From an uncultured Alphaproteobacteria bacterium (GTDB taxonomy: Bacteria > Pseudomonadota > Alphaproteobacteria > Rhodobacterales > Rhodobacteraceae), in assembly GCA_902524845.1 (NCBI GenBank), contig CABZEW010000004.1, forward strand, positions 1 to 64,000: DNA of 64,000 bases, read 5' to 3'. The notes under the pieces were generated by a model. It was not told the DNA's origin. It saw only the letters and a program-made list of their open reading frames with translations, and did no database searches. Position numbers and translations under genes: made by a program. Numbering within the stretch: the stretch's first letter is position 1; each line of letters opens with the position of its first letter. Below are positions 53,504 to 63,492 of this stretch, one piece after another.

Positions 53504-54403
53504 GTGCAAAGGAATATATTTAACGGGTGGCTTTTAGTGAACAAACCAGCTGGCATTACATCAGCGGAAGTAGTCAGGCTATTTAAAAAAAAAATGAACC
53601 CTACAAAGATCGGTCATGCTGGAACATTGGATCCTGACGCTACGGGATTGTTACCGTTGGCGTTAGGGGAAGCAACTAAAGCAATTCCATATCTCCTTAA
53701 ATCAAAAAAAAAGTATGAAGCAACATTTTTGTATGGATTGAAAACTGCCACAGATGATGCAACAGGAAAAACTCTAAAAGCCTCATCCTACGTGCCAAAA
53801 AAAAGTGACATATTGGAAGCCTTGAAATATTATTCGGAGGTCATCTTTCAAATTCCTCCTAAAGTCTCTGCTGTGAAAGTAAAGGGAAAAAGAGCTTACG
53901 AGCGCTTTAAAGCTAACGAGAATTTCCAACTTACAGCGAGGTATATAAATGTATATAAACTTTCATTACGCTCTTATATAGAAGGAGGAGAAACACTCAT
54001 ACATTTTGAGTGTGGTAAGGGTGGCTACGTAAGATCCATAGCAAGAGATATTGGAGATTATCTTGGGTGCTTTGGATACGTACAAAACCTCAACCGTATA
54101 GAGTATGGTCCTTTCAGAGCTCAAGAAGCAAATGATTTGTCTAACCTACTAGGCCTATCTACAGAAAATCTGAAGTCAAATATAAAGGCTATTGAAATTG
54201 GTATTCCTGGACTTAAAATTTTTGAATGTCATTTGGATGATTTAAAAGACTTGGAAAATGGTCGACCAATAAAATGCCCAAGTACCTTAGATTTTTGCGA
54301 GGGTGAAGAGCTCATCGCAAAGTGCAAAGGAAGATTAGTTGGGGTTCTCTTTAGGGAAGGGGTTTTTCTGAAGGTTAAGAGAAAGTTTAATACTGAAAAT
54401 TAA
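53504..54403 (+). CDS. truB: tRNA pseudouridine(55) synthase
   Basis: 299 residues from a GTG. NGWLLVNKPAGITSAEVV, then the catalytic Asp in IGHAGTLDPDATGLLPLALG near residue 40, and GYVRSIARDIGDYLG near residue 178. It makes pseudouridine 55 in the T-loop of tRNAs. Seven bases after rbfA. Confidence 0.94.
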   Translation: MQRNIFNGWLLVNKPAGITSAEVVRLFKKKMNPTKIGHAGTLDPDATGLLPLALGEATKAIPYLLKSKKKYEATFLYGLKTATDDATGKTLKASSYVPKKSDILEALKYYSEVIFQIPPKVSAVKVKGKRAYERFKANENFQLTARYINVYKLSLRSYIEGGETLIHFECGKGGYVRSIARDIGDYLGCFGYVQNLNRIEYGPFRAQEANDLSNLLGLSTENLKSNIKAIEIGIPGLKIFECHLDDLKDLENGRPIKCPSTLDFCEGEELIAKCKGRLVGVLFREGVFLKVKRKFNTEN

Positions 54404-54537
54404 ATATAAATGTCACAAAGGGATCAGTATTATTTATTTTTCTCTTTATTTTTCTATAAAACCACACTAATAGGTATACTTAGTAATTAAGCCTAACTGG
54501 ACGACATCCTGGTAGGTGCCAACAAAGGAGAATATAG

Positions 54538-54807
54538 ATGTCGATTACTCGAGAAGATAAAAACACTTTAATCAAAGACTATGGGACCAAAGAAGGGGAT
54601 ACTGGCTCACCTGAGGTTCAGGTAGCTATATTGACCAAGAGAATTTCGAATTTAACAGAGCATTTCAAAACTCATAAAAAAGATAATCATTCTAGAAGAG
54701 GCCTTTTGAAAATGGTTTCTTTAAGACGAAAACTTTTGGACTATGTGCGAGAAAAAGATGAGAATCGCTACAAGGAACTAATTAAAAGACTAGAAATAAG
54801 AAGATAA
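54538..54807 (+). CDS. rpsO: 30S ribosomal protein S15
   Basis: 89 residues, the usual size. [20 protein letters not shown] and [20 protein letters not shown] are the S15 signature. AAAGGAG lies 8 bases before the ATG. The 134-base leader between truB and rpsO probably holds a promoter and the S15 autoregulatory region, though I cannot fold it with certainty. Confidence 0.96.
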   Translation: MSITREDKNTLIKDYGTKEGDTGSPEVQVAILTKRISNLTEHFKTHKKDNHSRRGLLKMVSLRRKLLDYVREKDENRYKELIKRLEIRR

Positions 54808-54824
54808 AATAATCTGGTTATTTT
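54806..54824. other. AT-rich hairpin between rpsO and pnp
   Basis: AAAATAA (54806-54812), loop TCTGG, TTATTTT (54818-54824), beginning at the rpsO stop codon. A partial terminator or RNase processing site in the rpsO-pnp mRNA fits its place; in other bacteria the pnp leader is cut here for autoregulation. Confidence 0.4.
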
Positions 54825-54856
54825 GTTCGTAAAATTTACCAAAACAAAGGCAAGAC

Positions 54857-56989
54857 ATGTTTAATGAAATAAAGAAGACTATTGAGTGGGGACACGATAA
54901 ATTAACGTTGGAAACAGGCAAGATTGCTCGACAAGCAGACTCGACAGTAATAGCAACATATGGTGAAACAGTGGTTATGGCTGCTGTTGTTTTTGCAAAA
55001 GAGTCAAAGACTGACCAAGATTTCTTTCCACTAACTGTAAATTATCAAGAAAAGTATTACGCAGCTGGGAAAATTCCTGGGGGGTTTTTCAAAAGAGAAG
55101 CGCGACCTACAGAAAAAGAAACATTAACTAGTCGCCTAATCGATAGGCCTATTAGGCCGTTGTTCGTTGATGGATTCAAAAATGAAGTACAGGTAACATG
55201 TACCGTTTTAAGTCATGACCTAGAAAATGACCCCGATATAATAGCTTTGATAGCAGCCTCCGCAGCTTTAACACTGTCTGGGGCTCCTTTTCTTGGGCCA
55301 ATTGGAGCCGCTAGAGTAGGTTTTGTTAATGACTCATATGTTCTCAATCCATCAGTAGAAGACATGGATAACCTGAAAGAAAAGAGTGAGCAAAGACTTG
55401 ATCTGGTTGTCGCTGGAACTAAAGATGCAGTAATGATGGTAGAGTCCGAAGCGTATGAATTATCAGAAAAGGAAATGTTGGGAGCAGTGAAGTTCGGACA
55501 TGAACAGATGGCATTGGTTATTGACATGATAATCGACCTAGCAAAAGAGACTGCGAAAGAGCCCTATTCTTTTGATTATCAGCATAACGACGACTTATAT
55601 AAGAAGATATCTAAAGCAGGTAATAAAGACCTTAAAAAAGCGTTCGAAATATCCGACAAAAAAGAAAGGCAAGCTTCAGTAGCTTCCGCGATAGAGAAAA
55701 TAAAAGGCTCTCTGTCAGATGAAGAAAATGAAGGTAGTGAAGTTAAAGAACTAATAAAAAAGCTCGAGTCTGAAGTTGTTAGAAACAACATTTTAGATAA
55801 TGGTACTCGTATAGATGGTAGAGACTTAACAACTGTAAGACAAATAGAGACTGAGACCCGTTTATTGCCTCGCGCACACGGATCCTCTTTGTTTACTAGG
55901 GGTGAGACGCAAGGTTTAGTTGTTACAACTCTGGGGTCTGGAGATTCTGAGCAAATTATAGATGCTCTACACAAAGACGGCAGAATAAATTTTATGCTTC
56001 ACTATAACTTTCCACCGTACTCAGTCGGAGAAACTGGTAGAATGATGGGGCCTGGCCGTCGCGAAATCGGGCATGGAAAACTAGCTTGGAGAGCCTTACA
56101 AGCGGTTTTACCCTCGGCTGAGGAGTTTCCATATACTGTACGAGTTGTTTCTGAGATTACAGAATCCAATGGATCATCTTCAATGGCAACGGTTTGTGGA
56201 TCATCTTTATCAATGATGGATGCAGGGGTACCCCTGAAAGCGCCTGTGGCTGGTGTTGCTATGGGATTGATATTAGAGGGAAAAAAGTTTGCTGTTCTAA
56301 CTGACATCCTTGGAGATGAAGACCATCTTGGAGATATGGATTTTAAGGTGGCTGGAACAGAATCAGGAATAACATCTTTGCAAATGGATATAAAAGTTGC
56401 AGGGATTACTCCTCAAATTATGGAAAAAGCACTTGACCAAGCAAAGGAGGCAAGACTACACATATTAGGCGAAATGGCCAAATCTTTGTCTGCTCCATCT
56501 GAGTTTTCACAATATGCCCCTAAAATAGAGTCTATTACTGTACCAAGTGATAAGATTAGAGAGGTTATCGGAAGCGGAGGGAAAGTGATTAAAGAAATCG
56601 TCGAAGTTTCAGGAGCGAAAGTCGATATAAACGATGACGGATTAGTAAGAATAGCATCTCAAAATAAAGAGAGCTTAGATATAGCTAGAAAAATGATTAA
56701 AGAGATTGTCGAAGACCCTATTGTCGGACAAGTTTACGAAGGTAAAGTAGTGAAATTGATGGATTTTGGTGCTTTTGTAAATTTCTACGGAAAACGGGAC
56801 GGCCTTGTTCATGTTAGCCAAATAGCTGAGGAGCGCGTAAATCATCCAAAAGATGTTTTGAATGAAGGAGAAAGTGTCAAAGTTAAATTAGTGGGTATCG
56901 ATGACAGAGGTAAGAGTAAACTATCGATGAAAGTTATAGACCAAAGTACAGGAAAAGAAAAAGAAAAAGAAAAAGAAAAAGAAAGTTAA
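54857..56989 (+). CDS. pnp: Polyribonucleotide nucleotidyltransferase
   Basis: 710 residues. Two RNase PH domains ([20 protein letters not shown] near 60; [20 protein letters not shown] near 376), KH domain [24 protein letters not shown] (here [15 protein letters not shown]) near 571 and S1 domain [19 protein letters not shown] near 629. It degrades mRNA from the 3' end. The tail is a run of Lys-Glu pairs from a hexanucleotide repeat near 56950-56985. Follows rpsO by about 50 bases. Confidence 0.95.
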   Translation: MFNEIKKTIEWGHDKLTLETGKIARQADSTVIATYGETVVMAAVVFAKESKTDQDFFPLTVNYQEKYYAAGKIPGGFFKREARPTEKETLTSRLIDRPIRPLFVDGFKNEVQVTCTVLSHDLENDPDIIALIAASAALTLSGAPFLGPIGAARVGFVNDSYVLNPSVEDMDNLKEKSEQRLDLVVAGTKDAVMMVESEAYELSEKEMLGAVKFGHEQMALVIDMIIDLAKETAKEPYSFDYQHNDDLYKKISKAGNKDLKKAFEISDKKERQASVASAIEKIKGSLSDEENEGSEVKELIKKLESEVVRNNILDNGTRIDGRDLTTVRQIETETRLLPRAHGSSLFTRGETQGLVVTTLGSGDSEQIIDALHKDGRINFMLHYNFPPYSVGETGRMMGPGRREIGHGKLAWRALQAVLPSAEEFPYTVRVVSEITESNGSSSMATVCGSSLSMMDAGVPLKAPVAGVAMGLILEGKKFAVLTDILGDEDHLGDMDFKVAGTESGITSLQMDIKVAGITPQIMEKALDQAKEARLHILGEMAKSLSAPSEFSQYAPKIESITVPSDKIREVIGSGGKVIKEIVEVSGAKVDINDDGLVRIASQNKESLDIARKMIKEIVEDPIVGQVYEGKVVKLMDFGAFVNFYGKRDGLVHVSQIAEERVNHPKDVLNEGESVKVKLVGIDDRGKSKLSMKVIDQSTGKEKEKEKEKES

Positions 56990-56990
56990 G

Positions 56991-58043
56991 TTAAACCCAC
57001 CCCGATAGCTCTTTTTTCAACATATTAAAAAACATATCGATTTGAATTTTGTCATCGTTAAGACATGGAATATATAAAAAGTTTTTTCCTCCGGCTTCAA
57101 TAAAACTTTCTGATATTTCCCCACATATTTCTTCCAATGTTTCAACACAATCAGAAGAAAATGCTGGGGCTATAACTGCAATGTTATGCTTACCAGACTT
57201 TGCTAAATCTGCTACTAGATCAACTGTGGCAGGCCCTACCCATTTTTCGGGTCCAAACTTTGATTGAAATGATGTCGTCAATTCACTATCTTTCCACTTA
57301 AGCTTTTCTTTGATTAGCCTAGTTGTTTTTTGGCATTGACAATGATAAGGATCCCCGTTCAGAAGGTATCGTTCAGGCACACCGTGATAGGACATTACCA
57401 AATGCTGTGGCTTAAATTTTGATCTTTGATAAGCGGTCTCTATGGATTTTGAAATCGAACTGATAAAATCTGGGTTATCAAAGTATGGGGGTACTGTTCT
57501 TATAGCTGGCTGCCAGTTTAACTGCATCAGAGACCTGAAGATCTGATCATTGGCAGTGGCAGTTGTTGGAGCTGCATATTGCGGATAAAGAGGAAAAAAC
57601 AGTATTTTTGTACATCCCTGAGATACCATTTTTCTTACTACACTTTCTGTTGAAGGATTGCCATATCTCATACAAAAATCTACTAAGACTTGGTCGCCAT
57701 AATCTTTGTTAAACCTGCCTTTCAACTTTTTTGTTTGAGCTTTTGTTATAGTCAACAATGGACTTTCATCTTCTTTTGTATTCCAAATCTCTTTGTACGC
57801 TTCACCAGAAGAGAAGGGTCTTCTCAGTAGAATTAAGTTCAATATTGGCTTCCAAACCCAGGGAGAATAATCAATTACCCTCCTGTCTGAAAGAAACTCT
57901 TTAAGATATCTCCTCATGGACCAGTAGTCTGTCGCATCTGGAGTACCAAGGTTGCCAATTATGACACCCACTCTTTGTTTTAAAATTTTAGGATGATCTT
58001 CTGGAGTAGTGCGGTGTTTGGCATTCATTTTGGTTTCTTTCAA
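56991..58043 (-). CDS. hemH: Ferrochelatase
   Basis: 350 residues. VGVIIGNLGTPDATDYWSM near residue 26, FLSDRRVIDY, PLYPQYAAPTTATANDQI near residue 152 and the metal-site His in LVMSYHGVPERYLLNGDPY near residue 215. It inserts iron into protoporphyrin IX. Single gene convergent with pnp, 1 base apart. With hemF, two haem steps are in this window. Confidence 0.94.
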   Translation of the reverse strand: MKETKMNAKHRTTPEDHPKILKQRVGVIIGNLGTPDATDYWSMRRYLKEFLSDRRVIDYSPWVWKPILNLILLRRPFSSGEAYKEIWNTKEDESPLLTITKAQTKKLKGRFNKDYGDQVLVDFCMRYGNPSTESVVRKMVSQGCTKILFFPLYPQYAAPTTATANDQIFRSLMQLNWQPAIRTVPPYFDNPDFISSISKSIETAYQRSKFKPQHLVMSYHGVPERYLLNGDPYHCQCQKTTRLIKEKLKWKDSELTTSFQSKFGPEKWVGPATVDLVADLAKSGKHNIAVIAPAFSSDCVETLEEICGEISESFIEAGGKNFLYIPCLNDDKIQIDMFFNMLKKELSGWV

Positions 58044-58100
58044 TACGATTCAACTAAGCTATACCGACAAAATATCAAATAATTTTCTTTCTTTTTTCGT

Positions 58101-58835
58101 CTATTTCAAACCATATAAAAAGATAACTTCAAAAGTAGCCCTTATAAATTCAGCGTCTTCTTCTTGTCTTTTCTCTAAGAAATTTTTTAAATAATATTTT
58201 TCAACCTCATGAATGAGCTTTTTGGGCATTAGGGTTTTACGACGCCCGATAATCGCGTTTGTCTCTCCCATATTTTTAATATCCAAAAACAAATCTAATA
58301 TCTTTTTATAGTCGACCATTATTATATCTCTATCGACCACACAGTTATTTAGGCCAACCTTAGCAGCCAAATTACCAACATCTCTTATTTCCGGCAATGG
58401 AGAAATCCTCGGACTAACTGCACCAAATAGTTTCATCTCGGCTTTAGCGAAAGAGTCCCTGAGCTCATTCAACGTCTCTGCTCCAAATAGGCAACATAAA
58501 AATTGACCTTTGGGTTTTAAAAGTTTCACTTTTTGAGAAAAATCACTGAACGGATCGTTAGACCAATGTAGCTGCATTAAATTTGCGTATAGGTCAATTG
58601 ATGACGTTTTATCAGAATTGTTAAAAAATTCTAAAAATGTTAGTTTATCGTTTTTTTTTAACTCTTTTAAGTCACGCCTTCTACAGCCTTCAATAAGGCC
58701 ATACTCCCAGGCATTCGGTAAATCTAAAATACGTTTCTCTATATCGTTGAATATTCTTTTAAAGAGAAAATTTCTTGGCCTTGTTTCTCTTGATCTAATT
58801 TTATTTTCCTTAACTCTTTTTATGTCAAATAACAT
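58101..58835 (-). CDS. NDUFAF5-like methyltransferase homologue lacking the SAM glycine motif
   Basis: 244 residues from the ATG at 58835 (a TTG at 58889 adds 18 residues). The C-terminal two thirds match the NDUFAF5/BioC-like family of alphaproteobacteria: LMQLHWSNDPFSDFSQKVK, FGAVSPRISPLPEIRDVGN and LDLFLDIKNMGETNAIIGR. Where motif I (LDLGxGxG) should be, it reads ILDLPNAWEYGLIEGCRR, without the glycines, and the second strand's Asp is also unclear. The family methylates a complex I subunit; this copy may be inactive or differently used. Start of the divergent MarR gene is 71 bases away. Confidence 0.7.
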   Translation of the reverse strand: MLFDIKRVKENKIRSRETRPRNFLFKRIFNDIEKRILDLPNAWEYGLIEGCRRRDLKELKKNDKLTFLEFFNNSDKTSSIDLYANLMQLHWSNDPFSDFSQKVKLLKPKGQFLCCLFGAETLNELRDSFAKAEMKLFGAVSPRISPLPEIRDVGNLAAKVGLNNCVVDRDIIMVDYKKILDLFLDIKNMGETNAIIGRRKTLMPKKLIHEVEKYYLKNFLEKRQEEDAEFIRATFEVIFLYGLK

Positions 58836-58905
58836 TGGTTGTTGATCCAAAAATATTTTATGATTGTAAGGTCTACCCTTTGTAAACAATAATTAGCGTG
58901 TTTTT

Positions 58906-59358
58906 ATGCTAGAATTCAATAATAAAGATATGAATTTACTAATTCTTCTTAGCGAGATAGCTACTATAGAACAATTGGCTAGAAGCAAACTTGATAACGC
59001 CCTTCCCAGGAATTTAAATATATCAAGTTTCTCTGTTTTAAATCACTTTTCTGGCTCGAAAGCAGAAAAGACGCCATTACAACTAGCAAGAAGTTTTCAT
59101 GTAACTAAAGGAGCTATGACTAATACTGTGAACAAATTGGAAAAGCTAGGATACATACACGTTCGCCCAGACTGGGATGATGCCAGGAAAAAACTCATTT
59201 CAATAAGTCAAAGTGGTATAGATGCAAGAAATTATGCTATCAAGTCCATAAAGCCTATCTTAGATGAAATAATTCAGAAAACTGATCACTTAACCAAAAA
59301 AAGTTTGTTAGGAGATTTAAGAAGTTTTCGTGAATCAATGGAAAAAAATAAGGTTTAA
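58906..59358 (+). CDS. MarR-family transcriptional regulator
   Basis: 150 residues. Winged helix: TPLQLARSFHVTKGAMTNTV for the recognition helices, KLEKLGYIHVRPDWDDARKK for the wing with its conserved D-x-R. A helical dimer interface is at both ends. The effector is unknown. It is divergent from the NDUFAF5-like gene and followed 11 bases later by the unknown 234-residue gene, which it may regulate. Confidence 0.9.
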   Translation: MLEFNNKDMNLLILLSEIATIEQLARSKLDNALPRNLNISSFSVLNHFSGSKAEKTPLQLARSFHVTKGAMTNTVNKLEKLGYIHVRPDWDDARKKLISISQSGIDARNYAIKSIKPILDEIIQKTDHLTKKSLLGDLRSFRESMEKNKV

Positions 59359-59369
59359 GAGATACTATT

Positions 59370-60074
59370 TTGTTTATCCTAATCATTGGAAGCGCACCGG
59401 ATGCATTAGAGGCTAAAAGTTTTAAGAGAGAGCTTTTTCAGGGCGTCGTAACTATAAACAACGCTTGGAACGTAAGAAAAGATTGGGACTATTGTATATT
59501 TCCTGATGACTTTCCAAAAGATAGGAGGCCTAGAAAAAACAAAGACCAAAAGTTGATCGGTTCAGAGCAGTATGTTCTAGTTCAAAATAAATATGGGGGG
59601 TTCGCTTATGCTGGAGGAACAATGGCTTTTACTGCGGGATACTGGGCACTTGGACATTTCAAACCCAAAGCCATAGCATATATCGGTTGTGATATGGTTT
59701 ATGATGGGGAAAATACACATTTTTATGGAAGAGGCAGCCCAGATCCTCTAAGGAAAGATCCTACTTTAAAAAATTTAAAGGCTAAGTCTGCTCGCCTCGA
59801 AGCTATTGCTGCATGTCAAAATTGCTCAGTCTTTAACCTCTCAAAAAGACCTAAAAGTAACTTAGTTTTTAGACGCACCAGCTTAGAAAAAATACCTAAA
59901 GAATGTACTCCAAGAAAAGTAAATAGTGACTTATTGAAGATTGCACTGCAGAAGGAGAAAAATTTAGGTTACTTTTTCGAGGACGGTAAATACTGGAAAC
60001 ATTTAGCTAAGTTTGACCAAGAAAAAATAGATACTTTGGACAAGCTTTGGGATCAAGTTGTTGGGCTAGATTGA
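59370..60074 (+). CDS. Unknown Rossmann-like protein
   Basis: 234 residues. It begins FILIIGSAPDALEAKSFKRE, a nucleotide-binding-like first strand and loop, followed by VVTINNAWNVRKDWDYCIFP and PKAIAYIGCDMVYDGENTHF. This pattern (IGSAPD; NNAW; IGCDxxYxxxxTHFY) recalls the DUF115 / sialyltransferase-42-like sugar proteins, but identity is not certain. No signal peptide or membrane helix. Probably an operon with the MarR gene, convergent with ubiG. Confidence 0.6.
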   Translation: MFILIIGSAPDALEAKSFKRELFQGVVTINNAWNVRKDWDYCIFPDDFPKDRRPRKNKDQKLIGSEQYVLVQNKYGGFAYAGGTMAFTAGYWALGHFKPKAIAYIGCDMVYDGENTHFYGRGSPDPLRKDPTLKNLKAKSARLEAIAACQNCSVFNLSKRPKSNLVFRRTSLEKIPKECTPRKVNSDLLKIALQKEKNLGYFFEDGKYWKHLAKFDQEKIDTLDKLWDQVVGLD

Positions 60075-60078
60075 AGCG

Positions 60079-60819
60079 TCATCTTGTGGCACAAACCGCG
60101 TAGTTTACTGTAAAGTCCATTTTTGATAGCTCCCATCCCCAGGATAGTGGGTTAAATACAAATCCCTTTGTGTCCTTGACTGTGAGACCAGAATTAGAAA
60201 TTAATTTTTTGAGTTCGTTCGGCTTTATGAATTTATTCCAATCATGTGTTCCCTTTGGTAACCACTGCATCACATACTCAGCACCCAAAATAGCATATAT
60301 GTAGCTCTTTAAATTCTTATTTATTGTTGAACAAAACATGAGACCTTTGCGCTTAAGTAGGTGGGAGCATTTATCTATAAAAAATCCAGGGTTTTCTACA
60401 TGCTCGACAACTTCCATGTTAAGTACTACATCGAATGTCGCCTTTTCTTTCAAAAGATCTTCCGCCGAAATATGGCGATATTTTATATCGAGGTTCATTT
60501 TTTTTGCATGTAACGAAGCAACTTTAATATTTTTTTCCACTACATCGATGCCTAAGACTTCAGCTCCCATTCTAGCCATTGGTTCACATAACAACCCACC
60601 TCCGCAACCAATATCTAAAACTTTAATTCCTTTTAAAGGCTTCTTATCGAATACCATTTCTTTTTTAAAATGAAGAGATATGTGATCTGTTATAAACTCT
60701 AACCTACAGGGGTTCAACATATGAAGTGGCTTGAACTTCCCTTCAGCATCCCACCACTCGGTTGCTAACTTTTCGAACTTCATTACCTCTTCCGCGTTTA
60801 TGGACGACATTGTTTTCAT
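60079..60819 (-). CDS. ubiG: Ubiquinone biosynthesis O-methyltransferase
   Basis: 246 residues. WWDAEGKFKPLHMLNPCRLE near residue 22 is the UbiG hallmark; VLDIGCGGGLLCEPMARMGA near residue 68 binds SAM; EVVEHVENPGFFI and THDWNKFIKPNEL follow. It carries out both O-methylations in ubiquinone synthesis, matching the bc1 complex in this window. Divergent from pip. Confidence 0.94.
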   Translation of the reverse strand: MKTMSSINAEEVMKFEKLATEWWDAEGKFKPLHMLNPCRLEFITDHISLHFKKEMVFDKKPLKGIKVLDIGCGGGLLCEPMARMGAEVLGIDVVEKNIKVASLHAKKMNLDIKYRHISAEDLLKEKATFDVVLNMEVVEHVENPGFFIDKCSHLLKRKGLMFCSTINKNLKSYIYAILGAEYVMQWLPKGTHDWNKFIKPNELKKLISNSGLTVKDTKGFVFNPLSWGWELSKMDFTVNYAVCATR

Positions 60820-60880
60820 TGAATTGTTCCTATACTCATGACATAATATACATATATATACATATTTTTTATTCTCAAGA

Positions 60881-61858
60881 ATGCCTGAACAAAATATCTC
60901 CCCAGCGAATAGACCGAGGACTACATTATTTCCTGAAATTGAACCATTTAGGAAAAATGTTATCGATCGTGGTGATGGGCACCAAATATATTACGAAGAA
61001 TGTGGTAACCCTAGCGGAATACCTGTTGTAGTCGTGCATGGCGGACCAGGTGGAGGATGTAGTCCAACAATGCGCAGGTTTTTTGATCCTGATGCTTACT
61101 ACATCATTCTTTTTGATCAAAGGGGCTGTGGAAGGTCTAAACCTTATGCCTCAGTCCAAAACAACACTACCTGGCATCTTGTATCAGACATTGAGGCTAT
61201 AAGGAAAAAGCTTAGCATAAAAAAAGTAGTTTTGTTTGGAGGAAGCTGGGGGGCTGCCCTTTCTTTGATATATGCCCAGTCATATCCTGAAATGGTCAGT
61301 AAAATAATCCTTAGAGGTGTATTTACAATGACTCAGTCGGAGTTAGACTGGTTTTATAAAGAAGGTGGAGCTAGTATGTTTTGGCCTGAAGCGTGGCGAG
61401 CTTTTAAAAACATGCTTCCACTTGGAGAGCAGAAAGATATTATAGGAGGGTATCACTCAAGATTGTTTGGATCATCCCCTACCGAACAAGGCCGATTTGC
61501 TAGAGCTTGGACGGCTTGGGAAAATGCTTTAGCAAACCTCGAAAGTCCCGGATTTGGTTCTAGCCCCTCCACCGATTATGCAAGGGCTTTCGCGAGAATT
61601 GAAAACCATTACTTCAAGAACCTCGGATTCTTAAGTAACTCTCAGCAAATTAAGGATAACATGCATAAGATATTGGATATACCGTCAATAATAGTTCAGG
61701 GAAGATATGACATGATTTGTCCGCCTGGAACAGCAGACCTAATTCACAGATTATGGCCAAACTCAAATTTAGTTATGGTATCGAAAGCAGGTCATGCAAT
61801 GTCTGAGTCGGGTATTACTGCGGCACTAGTTAAAGCAACTGAGCAATTTAAGAACTAG
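60881..61858 (+). CDS. pip: Prolyl aminopeptidase (proline iminopeptidase)
   Basis: 325 residues, alpha/beta hydrolase. Oxyanion HGGPGGGCSPTMRRFFDP near residue 51, nucleophile in LFGGSWGAALSLIYAQ near residue 121, acid in QGRYDMICPPGTA near residue 283 and His in KAGHAMSE near residue 310. It removes N-terminal proline from peptides. The gene overlaps the convergent lipoprotein gene by 11 bases. Confidence 0.93.
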   Translation: MPEQNISPANRPRTTLFPEIEPFRKNVIDRGDGHQIYYEECGNPSGIPVVVVHGGPGGGCSPTMRRFFDPDAYYIILFDQRGCGRSKPYASVQNNTTWHLVSDIEAIRKKLSIKKVVLFGGSWGAALSLIYAQSYPEMVSKIILRGVFTMTQSELDWFYKEGGASMFWPEAWRAFKNMLPLGEQKDIIGGYHSRLFGSSPTEQGRFARAWTAWENALANLESPGFGSSPSTDYARAFARIENHYFKNLGFLSNSQQIKDNMHKILDIPSIIVQGRYDMICPPGTADLIHRLWPNSNLVMVSKAGHAMSESGITAALVKATEQFKN

Positions 61859-62450
61859 CTTCATTTATTTTTATAATAAAACTCTCAAAGGCGCTATATG
61901 TATTTTTTCTAGGCTTTTGGAAAGATAAAATTGTCATAACAACCATTTTATTGTCGACTATGAAAAAGTATTTTCTGACAAATTCTATACGCTCTGAAGA
62001 ATTGATCATTTGAAAGTTCACATGGAAAAATTTCTTTAGTAATTTCTTTTCGCCAAAGACTATCTTTTTATCACTGGTGACTGCTAGAAATTTTTTCAAC
62101 TCCACATTTTTAGCGATGGTCGATAAGTATTTTTGCTGAGAAATATTATTTGGAACAATTAATTTTGTAAATGTGATATGAACAATCGTATCAACTGGTC
62201 TACGGCTAAAATAGAAATTATTTCCGTTACTAACAGCAAGACAATTTGTTACAACCATGGTTTCTTGAAAAGCTGTGGAGCTATAAGCGTTTTTATCCGA
62301 ACAAAAACCGCTTGGAAGTTGCTGCCTTATATAAAATTGACCTGATGGTATAGAGATTGAATTGATTAGCGGCCCAGATCCAATTGATAAACAGCCACTT
62401 AAGAATAGCAAGAAATGGATTGCTACAAATATTTTCGTTAAATTAGCCAC
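61848..62450 (-). CDS. Small lipoprotein, unknown
   Basis: 200 residues from a GTG at 62450, chosen because GGAG lies about 8 bases upstream and it gives a normal lipoprotein signal: hydrophobic stretch then LFLSGCLSIG with the lipidated Cys near residue 20. An earlier start at 62495 would add 15 residues. The rest is beta-rich with two further cysteines (GFCSDKN; VTNCLAV). I do not recognise the family. It should be tethered to the inner or outer membrane. Confidence 0.65.
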   Translation of the reverse strand: MANLTKIFVAIHFLLFLSGCLSIGSGPLINSISIPSGQFYIRQQLPSGFCSDKNAYSSTAFQETMVVTNCLAVSNGNNFYFSRRPVDTIVHITFTKLIVPNNISQQKYLSTIAKNVELKKFLAVTSDKKIVFGEKKLLKKFFHVNFQMINSSERIEFVRKYFFIVDNKMVVMTILSFQKPRKNTYSAFESFIIKINEASS

Positions 62451-62586
62451 AATTAAAGCTCCAATTTTATAAATAGAGTTTATCCACAATGCCACTTGGA
62501 AAAAACAGTTGGTTTATTTTTATTTTGTATAATGTTATTTTTTAGTTTAGCAATAAAGATTATATAATATTCGACTGGTATCTAAA

Positions 62587-63492
62587 ATGAATTGGATCTC
62601 TAACTTCGTTAGGCCAAAAATCAATGCAATGTTTTCACGGAAAGGTAACTCTGAGACGCTATGGGTTAAATGTCAAAGCTGTGACTCTATGATATTTCAT
62701 AAAGAGTTTGCCCAGAGTTTGAATGTGTGCCCAAATTGTAACTATCACATGTACATGTCTCCAAAGGAACGTTTTTTATCTTTATTTGACAACGGAGTCT
62801 ACTCCACGATTGATTACGAATTTCCTATACAGGATCCCCTGAATTTTAAAGACACAAAAAAATATACTGACAGAATAAAAGATGCTCAAAAAAGTACTGG
62901 CCAAAAAGAGGCAATTTTAGTGTCTGAGGGTCACTTAGGAGGAATGAATACTATTATAGCCTGCCAAGACTTTAAGTTCATGGGTGGTTCTATGGGGATG
63001 GCAGTAGGAAACGCAATTTTGGAGGGAGTAAAGAAAGCAGTCAAAAATAAGTCGCCTTTTATTTTGTTTGCTGCTGCAGGTGGTGCAAGAATGCAAGAAA
63101 GTGTTTTGTCATTAATCCAAATGCCGAGAACAACTGTGGCGATTGAGATGCTAAGAGATGCTGCGCTTCCCTATATAGTTGTGTTGACAAATCCTACAAC
63201 TGGTGGAGTTACGGCGTCTTATGCAATGCTTGGTGATGTACAAATAGCCGAACCGAATGCTCTTATTTGCTTTGCAGGACCTAGAGTGATAGAACAAACC
63301 ATTAGGGAAAAGCTACCGGAAGGCTTTCAAAGATCAGAGTATTTGTTTGATCATGGAATGCTTGACAAAGTGGTGTCAAGAAAGTTTTTAAGAGAAGAGC
63401 TAATAAGATTGATCTATCTATTAAAAAATCAACCTCCACCTATTAGAGGAAAAATTACAGAAGTTGATGGATCTAATGGACGAGATACTTAA
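62587..63492 (+). CDS. accD: Acetyl-CoA carboxylase carboxyltransferase beta subunit
   Basis: 301 residues. The N-terminal zinc ribbon has CQSCDSMIF and CPNCNYHM near residues 30-55. The crotonase-like domain has GGSMGMAVGNAILEG near residue 134, AAAGGARMQESVLSLIQM near residue 160 and LTNPTTGGVTASYAMLGD near residue 197. First committed step of fatty acid synthesis. Its end overlaps folC by 17 bases. Confidence 0.95.
   Translation: MNWISNFVRPKINAMFSRKGNSETLWVKCQSCDSMIFHKEFAQSLNVCPNCNYHMYMSPKERFLSLFDNGVYSTIDYEFPIQDPLNFKDTKKYTDRIKDAQKSTGQKEAILVSEGHLGGMNTIIACQDFKFMGGSMGMAVGNAILEGVKKAVKNKSPFILFAAAGGARMQESVLSLIQMPRTTVAIEMLRDAALPYIVVLTNPTTGGVTASYAMLGDVQIAEPNALICFAGPRVIEQTIREKLPEGFQRSEYLFDHGMLDKVVSRKFLREELIRLIYLLKNQPPPIRGKITEVDGSNGRDT

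Noticed and set aside
54404..54537. Possible riboswitch in the leader of rpsO
   Set aside because: No known riboswitch core was seen; an S15 autoregulatory leader is the simpler reading.
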